A stretch of 28,442 nt of DNA from SIG440 sp045579055 (GTDB lineage Bacteria; Bacillota; Clostridia; Monoglobales; Monoglobaceae): the NCBI GenBank assembly GCA_045579055.1, contig JAZNLK010000020.1:1-28442 (forward strand), in the 5' to 3' direction. The notes below the pieces were generated by a model. The model was given only the letters and a program-made list of their open reading frames with translations, was not told where the DNA came from and searched no databases. The position numbers and the translations under genes are program-made. The number at the start of each line of letters is the position of its first letter. Position 1 is the stretch's first letter. Of the stretch, positions 7,559 to 14,842 are shown one piece after another.

Positions 7559-9460
7559 TTATTCTTTTGTTTCGGTTTCTGCCTGATTTTCAGGGGATTC
7601 GGTTGCGGAATTTTCTTCAGAAACTTCACTTGTTTCGGTCTGAGCCGAAGCGGAGTTGCTGTTGAAAAGAGCATCGAATTCGTCTGCATCAACCTTTTCT
7701 TTTTCAAGAAGCAATGCTGCTGTCTTTTCAAGCTCGTCGGCGTGAGCCTTGAGGATTTCTTCGCAGCGTGCATAGCATTCGTCAATGATTTTCTTGATTT
7801 CTTCGTCAATCTTGGCTGCAACGTCCTCGCTGTAGTTCTTGGTGTGACCAAAGTCACGACCTATGAACACCTCGTTTCCGCTGCTTCCGAAGCATCTTGT
7901 TCCCAAAGCCTCGCTCATACCGTATTTCACAATCATATTCTGAGCAATTGCTGTTGCACGTTCAATATCGTTTGAAGCACCTGTGCTTATGTCGCCCAAG
8001 AACAGCTTTTCTGCAACACGTCCGCCCAGAAGTGAAACGATTTCTTCAAGCATTTCGGTCTTTGATGTGTAGTGAACATCTTCCTTGGGGAGAGAAAGGG
8101 TATATCCGCCGGCTCTGCCTCGGGGAATGATTGAAATCTGATGAACACGGTTTTGTGTGGGAAGCATTTTTGATACCACTGCGTGACCTGCTTCGTGATA
8201 TGCTGTGAGCTTGCGTTCTTTTTCGGTTACAATTCTGGTCTTCTTTTCGGGACCTGCGATAACCTTCATTATGGATTCTTCGATATCAAACTGTGTAATA
8301 ACATTTGCGCCACTCTTTGCTGCACGGAGAGCAGCCTCGTTCATAAGGTTTTCGAGGTCTGCACCTGTGAAGCCCACAGTGGTTTTTGCAATAACGTCAA
8401 GCTTTACGTCATCTGCCAAGGGCTTCTTTCTTGAATGAACCTGAAGAATTGCTTCTCTGCCTTTTACGTCGGGAGCATCTACAAGAACCTGTCTGTCGAA
8501 ACGGCCGGGACGAAGCAATGCACTGTCCAGAATGTCGGGGCGGTTTGTTGCGGCAATTACAATAACACCTTCGTTTATGCCAAAACCGTCCATTTCAACC
8601 AACAACTGGTTGAGAGTCTGTTCTCTTTCGTCGTGTCCGCCGCCAAGACCTGCACCTCTCTGACGACCAACAGCGTCAATTTCGTCAATGAAGATTATAC
8701 AGGGGGCAGATTTTTTTGCCTGTTCAAAAAGGTCACGAACTCGTGATGCACCCACGCCCACGAACATCTCAACGAAGTCAGAACCGGAGATTGAGAAGAA
8801 AGGAACCCCTGCTTCACCTGCAACTGCTTTTGCCAAAAGGGTCTTACCTGTTCCGGGAGGACCAACCAAGAGCACGCCCTTGGGGATTCTTGCACCCAGT
8901 TCACAGAATTTGTCCGGATGTTTGAGGAATTCCACAATTTCCTGCAGTTCCTCTTTTTCTTCGTCTTCGCCTGCAACATCGGCAAAGGTTTTTTTGTTTT
9001 TCTCGTCAATGGTGACTTTTGCACGGTTCTTGCCAAAGTTCATAACTCCGCCTTTGCCGCCGCCACCTGACTGACGCATGATTCCTACCCAGAAGAAGAG
9101 CATAATGAGAATCAGACCCAAGGTGGGAAGAAAACTGAGCCACCAAGGTGGTGATGACGGAATGGGGGTTACGACTTTGAGTGTGCCGTCAGCAATTTGC
9201 TGATCTATTTCAGCCCCTACACTGGCATAGAGTGCAAAGTAATCGGGGATTTCTGCCTTAATCTGACTTCCGTCGGCTAATGTGGCTGTTGCTTTTGACT
9301 CAACAACCTTGAGTTCGGTGATTTCACCGGCTTTGATTTTTGTAATCAGGTCAGAATAATCTGCTTTTTTTGATGACTCGGGCATTGATGTCATTACGAA
9401 AAGTGTGATAATTGCCACAAAAAGAATAACGTAAAAACCCAGTCCTAAACGTTTTTTCAA
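7559..9460 (-). CDS. ftsH: ATP-dependent zinc metalloprotease FtsH
   Basis: This membrane-anchored AAA+ protease degrades misfolded and regulatory membrane or cytosolic proteins as a hexamer. I chose the TTG at 9460 because a strong GGAGG (complement of 9468-9472) lies 7 nt before it; the 12 codons further upstream have no RBS. This gives 633 residues. There is one TM near residues 5-24, an external domain, a second TM (about 106-128), the Walker A GPPGTGKT (about 200-207), Walker B IIFIDEID (255-262), the second region of homology ending ATNRPD...RPGRFDR, and the zinc site HEAGH (about 422-426). The C-terminal 35 residues are a low-complexity Ser/Thr/Glu tail. It is divergent from the cyclophilin lipoprotein gene with its own promoter. 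Confidence 0.96.
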   Translation of the reverse strand: MKKRLGLGFYVILFVAIITLFVMTSMPESSKKADYSDLITKIKAGEITELKVVESKATATLADGSQIKAEIPDYFALYASVGAEIDQQIADGTLKVVTPIPSSPPWWLSFLPTLGLILIMLFFWVGIMRQSGGGGKGGVMNFGKNRAKVTIDEKNKKTFADVAGEDEEKEELQEIVEFLKHPDKFCELGARIPKGVLLVGPPGTGKTLLAKAVAGEAGVPFFSISGSDFVEMFVGVGASRVRDLFEQAKKSAPCIIFIDEIDAVGRQRGAGLGGGHDEREQTLNQLLVEMDGFGINEGVIVIAATNRPDILDSALLRPGRFDRQVLVDAPDVKGREAILQVHSRKKPLADDVKLDVIAKTTVGFTGADLENLMNEAALRAAKSGANVITQFDIEESIMKVIAGPEKKTRIVTEKERKLTAYHEAGHAVVSKMLPTQNRVHQISIIPRGRAGGYTLSLPKEDVHYTSKTEMLEEIVSLLGGRVAEKLFLGDISTGASNDIERATAIAQNMIVKYGMSEALGTRCFGSSGNEVFIGRDFGHTKNYSEDVAAKIDEEIKKIIDECYARCEEILKAHADELEKTAALLLEKEKVDADEFDALFNSNSASAQTETSEVSEENSATESPENQAETETKE

Positions 9461-9559
9461 GTAATCGCCTCCAAATTTCGTTGTTTTATCAGACAAAAAA
9501 AGAACAAAGCTGCTCGTTTTTTGTGAAAGACTGAATAATAATATTTTTCCAGCCTATCT

Positions 9560-9588
9560 ATATTACCATATTTTATTAGTAAAAACAA
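9560..9588 (-). promoter_or_regulatory. Candidate sigma-A promoter for ftsH
   Basis: Read on the minus strand, TTGTTT (9588-9583) and TAATAT (9565-9560) are separated by exactly 17 nt. The distance to the TTG start at 9460 implies a leader of roughly 90 nt. The -35 is weak; no CtsR or HrcA-type operator was seen. Confidence 0.55.
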
Positions 9589-9630
9589 TAGGTAATTTAA
9601 AAAATTCAAAATTTTGTAACATTCTTAGTA

Positions 9631-9659
9631 TTGACAAAAGAAAGAATTACAATTACAAT
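9631..9659 (+). promoter_or_regulatory. Consensus sigma-A promoter for the cyclophilin gene
   Basis: TTGACA (9631-9636) and TACAAT (9654-9659) have a 17-nt spacer, in an AT-rich divergent intergenic region. Transcription would start near 9666, about 37 nt before the cyclophilin ATG. The 240-nt region holds this and the opposing ftsH promoter; nothing else was recognised. Confidence 0.8.
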
Positions 9660-9702
9660 TAAAATAATAAACGTTTTTTAAAGAGAGGACGGAAACACAT
9701 TA

Positions 9703-10431
9703 ATGAAAACAGGTAAAAGTACAAAAACAAGAATTTTGATGCTGATGTTGGCGGCAATTGTTTCAATCTCAGCTTTTGCTATGGCGGGTTGCGGTGAAGA
9801 GAAGAAGGATGTACCGGATGCGGAGTTTACGGATAAAGAACCTGCCATTGAAACAGAAACTACTGAAAATGATGAAACTAACATAAATGTCACAGATGAA
9901 ACACAAGAGGAGGACAAAACTATGACAGAAGAAAATGTAAAAGTATTGGTTGAAATGGAAGGCGGCGGTGAATTCGTTATTGAACTTTATCCCGAATATG
10001 CACCTCAGACGGTTCAGAACTTTGTGGACCTTGTTACTGACGGTTTTTACGATGGAGTTTGCTTCCACAGAGTTGTTGATGGATTTATGGCACAGGGTGG
10101 TGACCCCGAAGGCACAGGCATGGGAGGCAGCGGTGTTGAAATTCCCGGTGAATTTGCTGCAAACGGTTTCGCTCAGAACACTCTCAGCCACACAAGAGGT
10201 GTAATCTCTATGGCTCGTTCTCAGATGCCTGACAGTGCTTCAAGCCAGTTCTTTATCTGCTATGACGATGCTTCTTTCCTTGATGGTCAGTATGCGGCTT
10301 TCGGTAAGGTTATTGAAGGTATGGAGGTTGTTGATTCGTTCCTGGAGGTTGAAAGAACATATAACTCTATGGGCGAACTTGCTTCTCCTGTTGAACCTAT
10401 TATTATGGAAAGAGTTACGGTTATTGATTAA
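9703..10431 (+). CDS. Cyclophilin-type peptidyl-prolyl cis-trans isomerase lipoprotein
   Basis: The 242-residue protein has a lipoprotein signal: basic n-region, hydrophobic stretch and lipobox AMAGC with the modified Cys at 30. A Glu/Thr-rich linker (about 31-75) leads to a cyclophilin domain (about 80-242) that catalyses proline isomerisation in secreted proteins. Active-site segments are intact: FHRVVDGFMAQGGDP (121-135, with the catalytic Arg) and SASSQFFICYDDASFLDG. The first start has an AGAGGA RBS rather far upstream. A perfect AGGAGG (9908-9913) followed 8 nt later by an in-frame ATG (9922, residue 74) lies exactly before the catalytic domain and could start a 169-residue cytosolic form. 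The cyclophilin core is nearly identical to that of the protein encoded at 12393. Confidence 0.93.
   Translation: MKTGKSTKTRILMLMLAAIVSISAFAMAGCGEEKKDVPDAEFTDKEPAIETETTENDETNINVTDETQEEDKTMTEENVKVLVEMEGGGEFVIELYPEYAPQTVQNFVDLVTDGFYDGVCFHRVVDGFMAQGGDPEGTGMGGSGVEIPGEFAANGFAQNTLSHTRGVISMARSQMPDSASSQFFICYDDASFLDGQYAAFGKVIEGMEVVDSFLEVERTYNSMGELASPVEPIIMERVTVID
9908..9924 (+). promoter_or_regulatory. Internal ribosome binding site and start inside the cyclophilin gene
   Basis: AGGAGG (9908-9913), 8-nt spacer, then ATG (9922-9924) in frame with the lipoprotein gene. It is stronger than the RBS at the annotated start. Initiation here would remove the lipobox and linker and keep the whole isomerase domain. 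Confidence 0.5.
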
Positions 10432-10446
10432 TCTGAGGAATTTGAA

Positions 10447-11088
10447 ATGGATATAAAAGGTAAGAAAATTGTATTTTTGGGTGACAGCATAACAGAAGGC
10501 GTTGGGACTTCAAAGGAAGAGGCGGGATACTGCAATGTTCTTTTGAAGGAAGCGGAGCTTGGCGGAATTGTGAACTACGGTATCGGCGGTACCAGAATTG
10601 CAAATCAGCAGAAGGTTGAAATCAGTGTTGACACGCTTTCGTTCTGTCAGAGATATCAAGAAATGGATGATGACGCGGATGTGGTTGTTGTGTTCGGCGG
10701 AACAAACGATTACGGACACGGTGATGCTCCGTTCGGCGGATTCGAGGACAGAACCCCCGACACTTTTTACGGCGGTTGTCATTATCTGATGAAGGCACTT
10801 TGTGAAAAGTATCCCGGCAAGCCTATTGTTATTATGACGCCTATGCACAGGAGTGAAGGGTATAATCTGAAACCGGGCAGACAGCAGAATCTCAGAGATT
10901 ATGTTCATGCAATCAAGGAAGTTGCGGAGTATTATTCACTGCCTGTCTTGGATTTGTTTGCGGAGTTGGGTATTTGTCCTGATATTCAGGTTCAGAAGGA
11001 GCTTTTCTGCCCTGACGGACTTCATCCTAACGATGCGGGAAATCTCAAGATTGCCGAAAAACTCAGAAAATTTTTGGAAAGATTGTAA
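10447..11088 (+). CDS. SGNH/GDSL-family hydrolase
   Basis: This 213-residue serine esterase/lipase-like protein has no signal peptide, so it is probably cytosolic. Block I is FLGDSITEG with catalytic Ser14, block III is GGTNDYG (84-90), and block V is DGLHPNDAG with Asp190 and His193. A GYGIGGTR-like segment (YGIGGTRI, 45-51) carries the oxyanion glycine. Family members deacylate sugars, lipids or peptidoglycan; the substrate here is unknown. It starts 15 nt after the cyclophilin stop, with a GAGGA RBS, so the two are likely co-transcribed, and it is followed by a terminator. Confidence 0.88.
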   Translation: MDIKGKKIVFLGDSITEGVGTSKEEAGYCNVLLKEAELGGIVNYGIGGTRIANQQKVEISVDTLSFCQRYQEMDDDADVVVVFGGTNDYGHGDAPFGGFEDRTPDTFYGGCHYLMKALCEKYPGKPIVIMTPMHRSEGYNLKPGRQQNLRDYVHAIKEVAEYYSLPVLDLFAELGICPDIQVQKELFCPDGLHPNDAGNLKIAEKLRKFLERL

Positions 11089-11095
11089 GTCATAA

Positions 11096-11120
11096 AGCCT
11101 TCCCCGCAATGAGGAAGGCT
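11096..11120 (+). terminator. Terminator-like hairpin after the SGNH hydrolase
   Basis: A perfect 8-bp GC-rich stem (AGCCTTCC / GGAAGGCT) with a 9-nt loop is followed by GTTTTG. It lies 7 nt after the stop and 35 nt before the next gene. No full promoter is visible in that 35-nt gap, so the SLH genes may depend on read-through. Confidence 0.7.
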
Positions 11121-11154
11121 GTTTTGACAAAATTACACAAAGGAGAGGTAATCT

Positions 11155-12366
11155 ATGAAGAAGTTAATTGCTTTTATAGTCACTTTGGTAATGGTTTGCA
11201 GTATCACGGTTTCTGCACATCCCTTTACTGATGTGAGAGGGCACTGGGCAGAGTCACAGTTGGAAGTTGCTTACAATAACGGAATGATAAACGGCGACCC
11301 GGATGGCAGATTTCGCCCCGATGAAAATATTTCAAGAGCGGAATATCTGAAAATGCTGACAGCGGTTACTGCAAAATGGCTTGAGATACCTGATTCTGAG
11401 ATAAACCGTTTTGATGACGGTTCGCATTGGGCATCGAAATATTATAATTTTGCATTGCATCAGGGCTGGGTTATAAATTACAGTTATGATGCCGGAGACC
11501 CTGAATATGCGGCTTTTGTGGATGAAATCAGGGTTGGGGATATTCTTCCGGGGAATATGAATAAGGATAATTTTGATATTCCCATTGAACGTTGGGAAAT
11601 GGCGTATATGGCAAGCCGTTTTGCACATAGTCTGTGTGGGGTTGCTATGTCAAATAAGGCAAACACGGGGTTTGCGGATTACAACAGTATTGCGGCAACA
11701 TTTTCAGGGACTGTGACAATGCATATCGCTTGCAGTTATGGTGCAGGTATTATGACCGGTGACCCGTCGGGTAATCTTAATGCATCAGATAACGGTACAC
11801 GTGCTGAAGCGGCGGTTATGGTAAACAGGTTTATCAATCTGATTGATAAGGAATACAAGACTATTCCTGAGACAAATGTGACCTATTCGGATATTCCTCA
11901 GGGGCATCCTGTTGCGGTAATTACATTCAGTGGCGAACGGTCTGTTGAATTGGAGCTTTATCCCGAATATGCACCTCAGACGGTTGCACATTTTGTTGCA
12001 ATGGTGAAAAAGGGTGCGTACAATGAAGATGTTGATGTGATTGGCGTGAACGGTGATGACTATAATACCATTGGTTCAATTTGTGCGGTTACTACACCAA
12101 AAGAGGTGGAAGCAACTATCTACGGAGAATTCGCCAAAAACGGTTTTGCACAGAACACACTTCCCTTTGAAAAGGGAACGGCGGTTATGGATTATATGTG
12201 GAATTATAATGACGGTTCGCTGAAATTCCGAATCCTTGCTGAGAATATGACCGAAAAGAATGGCAGTGCGGCGGCTTTCGGAAAGGTTATCAAAGGAATG
12301 GAAGTTATTGAAGCTTTGGCAAAAGATGGTGAAATGGCTATAATCCAGAGCATCATAATTAAATAA
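11155..12366 (+). CDS. SLH-domain surface protein with a degenerate cyclophilin domain
   Basis: The 403-residue protein has a signal peptide (1-21, ending VSA), three SLH-like modules that would anchor it to secondary cell-wall polymer (FTDVRGHWAE with NGMINGDPDGRFRPDENISR; a diverged middle module; GIMTGDPSGNLNASDNGTRAE) and a C-terminal cyclophilin-like domain (about 245-403). The domain retains the fold-start block LELYPEYAPQTVAHFV and the end block AAFGKVIKGMEVIE. The FHRVV-FMAQGGDP catalytic segment is replaced by unrelated sequence and the SSQFFIC segment is lost. It is probably not an isomerase and may be a binding or structural domain. The RBS is AGGAGAGG. It lies 26 nt upstream of an intact paralogue, so it arose by duplication. 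The frame is intact over its full length, arguing against a pseudogene. Confidence 0.9.
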   Translation: MKKLIAFIVTLVMVCSITVSAHPFTDVRGHWAESQLEVAYNNGMINGDPDGRFRPDENISRAEYLKMLTAVTAKWLEIPDSEINRFDDGSHWASKYYNFALHQGWVINYSYDAGDPEYAAFVDEIRVGDILPGNMNKDNFDIPIERWEMAYMASRFAHSLCGVAMSNKANTGFADYNSIAATFSGTVTMHIACSYGAGIMTGDPSGNLNASDNGTRAEAAVMVNRFINLIDKEYKTIPETNVTYSDIPQGHPVAVITFSGERSVELELYPEYAPQTVAHFVAMVKKGAYNEDVDVIGVNGDDYNTIGSICAVTTPKEVEATIYGEFAKNGFAQNTLPFEKGTAVMDYMWNYNDGSLKFRILAENMTEKNGSAAAFGKVIKGMEVIEALAKDGEMAIIQSIIIK

Positions 12367-12392
12367 TGGATTGTTGACAAAGGAGAATTGAT

Positions 12393-13667
12393 ATGAAAAA
12401 GATAGTTGCTTTTGTGCTTGCTGCACTGATGCTTTGCGGTACGGTATTTGCTGATAATACCGCATATACTCATACTTTCGGGGATGCTGAAGGACATTGG
12501 GCTGAGGCACATATTGAACGTGCATTTGCAAACGGTATGATTAATGGTGACCCGAACGGGAACTTCCGCCCGGACGACAGTATAACACGTGCGGAATTTT
12601 TGAAGATGCTGGTTTCGATTATATGTGAAAGAGCAGAAGTTTATATTCCTGAAAGCATGGATGACGGAACACATTGGGCTTCGAAATATTACAATTTTGC
12701 AATGCAGGCAGTTTACAGACCCCTTGATGAGGACTCGGCTGTTGACGGTGTTATTCCCGGAAAGATGAGTGTTGATGATTTTGACAAGCCTATTGGTAGA
12801 TGGGAAATGGCTTATCTGGTTAGCTCTGCAATTCGCAACGTATGTGGTGTTGAGGGGAAGCCGGCTGAGAAGCCTTATAATGATGCAGAGACGGTGCAAA
12901 AAGATTATTCCTTGACTGTTGCTGAAAATATAAATAACACTTATAATCTCGGAGTTATGACCGGGGATGAAAATGGCAATATTAATGCACATCAGGGCGG
13001 CACACGTGCCGAAGCGGTTGTTATTGTTAATCGTGTTGATGATATTATGCTTGAAATTATTAAAATAGTTGAAGAGGCTGAGGCGACTGCAAAAAAACAG
13101 CAGGAAGAAGAATTGAAAAAGCTGGAGGAATCCTTGAAGACTTATGAAGAAATTCCTTCGGGACACCCTGTTGTTACCGTTGAGATGGAGAATGGAAAGA
13201 AATTTAAGATTGAGCTTTATCCCGAATATGCACCTCAGACGGTTGCAAATTTTGTCGAATTGGTGAAAAACGGATTTTATGACGGCGTTGGATTCCATCG
13301 TGTTGTTGAAGGGTTTATGGCTCAGGGCGGCGACCCCAAGGGTGACGGAACCGGCGGTGCGGAGCATTGTATCGCAGGCGAATTTGCAGGAAACGGCTTT
13401 GAAAGCAACACACTTTCACATACAAGAGGTGTGGTGTCAATGGCTCGCAGTCAGATGCCTGACAGCGCTTCAAGTCAGTTCTTCATTTGCTATGATGATG
13501 CATCCTTCCTTGATGGTCAGTATGCGGCATTTGGCAAGGTGATTGAGGGGATGGAAGTTGTTGACGGATTCCTTGAAGTTGAAAGAAGTGCCAATGCTAT
13601 GGGCGAGGTAGCAACTCCCGTGACACCTATTGTTATGAAGAAGCTTACTGTTACATTGGGCAAATAG
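12393..13667 (+). CDS. SLH-domain surface-anchored cyclophilin (active-site intact)
   Basis: The 424-residue protein has a signal peptide (1-20), three SLH-like modules (EGHWAEAHIERAFANGMING; a diverged middle module; GVMTGDENGNINAHQGGTRAE), a charged helical, probably coiled-coil linker (about 220-255, rich in Glu and Lys) and a cyclophilin domain (about 260-424). The catalytic segments FHRVVEGFMAQGGDP and SASSQFFICYDDASFLDG are complete. Location is inferred to be the cell surface, folding exported proteins or acting on wall-associated substrates. The RBS is AAAGGAG. The cyclophilin part shares long near-identical stretches with the lipoprotein encoded at 9703, the SLH part with the gene at 11155. 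It looks like a domain recombination between the two, or their common ancestor. Confidence 0.93.
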   Translation: MKKIVAFVLAALMLCGTVFADNTAYTHTFGDAEGHWAEAHIERAFANGMINGDPNGNFRPDDSITRAEFLKMLVSIICERAEVYIPESMDDGTHWASKYYNFAMQAVYRPLDEDSAVDGVIPGKMSVDDFDKPIGRWEMAYLVSSAIRNVCGVEGKPAEKPYNDAETVQKDYSLTVAENINNTYNLGVMTGDENGNINAHQGGTRAEAVVIVNRVDDIMLEIIKIVEEAEATAKKQQEEELKKLEESLKTYEEIPSGHPVVTVEMENGKKFKIELYPEYAPQTVANFVELVKNGFYDGVGFHRVVEGFMAQGGDPKGDGTGGAEHCIAGEFAGNGFESNTLSHTRGVVSMARSQMPDSASSQFFICYDDASFLDGQYAAFGKVIEGMEVVDGFLEVERSANAMGEVATPVTPIVMKKLTVTLGK

Positions 13668-13680
13668 TTGATAAATATTA

Positions 13681-13705
13681 AAAAACTCCGTTTGACGGAG
13701 TTTTT
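13681..13705. terminator. Bidirectional terminator between the SLH-cyclophilin and araC-type genes
   Basis: A perfect 10-bp stem (AAAAACTCCG / CGGAGTTTTT) with a TTTGA loop gives a T-run on the plus strand (TTTTTCTTTT) and an A/T-symmetric T-run on the minus strand. It separates two convergent genes. Confidence 0.9.
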
Positions 13706-13718
13706 CTTTTGGGTTAAA

Positions 13719-14564
13719 TTATACGCTGTGTTTTTTGCGATATTCCATAGGTGACATTCCGGTTTGCTTCCTGAAAAGTCGGCTGAAATACATAGGGTTG
13801 TCATACCCGACAATGGATGCGATTTCCGAGACGGTGTAGCCTGAGGAGTCCAGGAGAGACTGTGCGTTGGCAATCCGTGCGGAAAGAATGTATTGCATTG
13901 GTGTTATTCCGGTATGTTTGCGGAAGCTTCGGATAAACCAGGAAAGGCTCATATGGTTTTCTTTTGCGTAATCATCAATGCTGATGTTCAGAGTGTAGTT
14001 TTCGTTGAAGAAGGCTATAGCATCTTCGATTTCCGAGCCGCTATGCATTGTGTTGCGGTCTTGTGAAGAAAAGCGGCTGACCAGCAGAAAAATATTCTGC
14101 AAAAGAAGCGAAAGATACTCAACGGAGTGGAGTTCAGAGGTGCGGAGCTCGGTTATTATCTGGAGAAAAAGACGGTTGAATTCCGGAGATGTTCCCGGAT
14201 GGAACACGTTTTGCTCCGTTAATCCGTATTTGGAAAGATGTTTTTGGACATCGGTTCCTGAAAAGTGAACCCAAAAGACTTCGGGCTTGTCATCTGAGTA
14301 ATATATGTACTTTTGTTTTTCAAAAGGGCGGTAGAGCACAACTGAGCCTGCGGTCAGCTCCATTTCGCTGTCACCAAAGAAAAAGTGGGTTTTCCCTGAC
14401 GCTATGTACAAAAGTTGAAAGTCACCTCTGCCTTTTGGGCGGTATGTGGTGAAGGCTCGCCGTTTCAGAAGGCGATAATTGCCGCAGCTTTTGACCGTCA
14501 GGTCATTGCTGAAGTCTGCGTCATCAAAATGACTGTTGCCCAGATAGGCTGAATTTGCATACAT
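13719..14564 (-). CDS. AraC-family transcriptional regulator
   Basis: This 281-residue regulator has an N-terminal cupin-type sensing/dimerisation domain (about 25-150; LKRRAFTTYRPKGRGDFQLL, later FWVHFSG) and a C-terminal double helix-turn-helix (about 180-280) with SLSWFIRSFRKHTGITPMQY, IASIVGYDNPMYFSRLFRK and the closing TGMSPMEYRKK signature. The start has an AGGAG RBS 8 nt upstream. It diverges from galK-galT, across an intergenic region with promoters for both sides and direct repeats of the AraC half-site type. The inferred role is sugar-responsive control of the galactose genes, though it could also act elsewhere. Confidence 0.92.
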   Translation of the reverse strand: MYANSAYLGNSHFDDADFSNDLTVKSCGNYRLLKRRAFTTYRPKGRGDFQLLYIASGKTHFFFGDSEMELTAGSVVLYRPFEKQKYIYYSDDKPEVFWVHFSGTDVQKHLSKYGLTEQNVFHPGTSPEFNRLFLQIITELRTSELHSVEYLSLLLQNIFLLVSRFSSQDRNTMHSGSEIEDAIAFFNENYTLNISIDDYAKENHMSLSWFIRSFRKHTGITPMQYILSARIANAQSLLDSSGYTVSEIASIVGYDNPMYFSRLFRKQTGMSPMEYRKKHSV

Positions 14565-14628
14565 TGTTCTCGCTCCTGTTCAATTAAATGCATATAAAAT
14601 AAATGCTGTTTGATTCCGTTTTGCTGTT

Positions 14629-14657
14629 ATTATAACATTAATTTGGATGTATTTCAA
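14629..14657 (-). promoter_or_regulatory. Candidate promoter for the araC-type gene
   Basis: On the minus strand TTGAAA (14657-14652) and TATAAT (14634-14629) are separated by 17 nt, about 65 nt upstream of the ATG at 14564. Confidence 0.65.
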
Positions 14658-14682
14658 GAGGAGCTTTGATATTTTGGTTCAG

Positions 14683-14741
14683 TTTTGTGCATATTTTGTG
14701 CAATTATGTTTATTGTGCGGATTTGTGTTGTGATATATAAT
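14683..14741 (+). promoter_or_regulatory. galK-galT promoter with upstream direct repeats
   Basis: A TTGTGC (14713-14718) and TATAAT (14736-14741) pair has a 17-nt spacer. Just upstream, TTTTGTGCA occurs twice (14683-14691 and 14694-14702), 11 bp start to start, so both copies face the same side of the helix; a third related ATTGTGC overlaps the -35. AraC-family activators bind such direct half-sites next to or over the -35. The leader from about 14748 to the galK start is roughly 95 nt, contains short inverted repeats and no recognised riboswitch. Confidence 0.7.
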
Positions 14742-14842
14742 TGTAATTGTGGAAACTCGGAAGGCTGTTTTTGGCAGGTCGGGTTTCGCAACTTTCGGGA
14801 GTTTTTGTCTGAAGGTCGCAAAAAGTGGGAAGGAGTTTTGGT

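Noticed and set aside
11123..11154. Promoter for the first SLH gene (TTGACA near 11124)
   Set aside because: A -10 element at the right spacing would fall on the RBS and start codon; none is present.
12204..13367. A 387-codon open frame on the minus strand
   Set aside because: It is the exact antisense of the SLH-cyclophilin genes, has low-complexity Asn/Ile/Cys-rich content, no RBS and no domain; the plus-strand genes explain the region.
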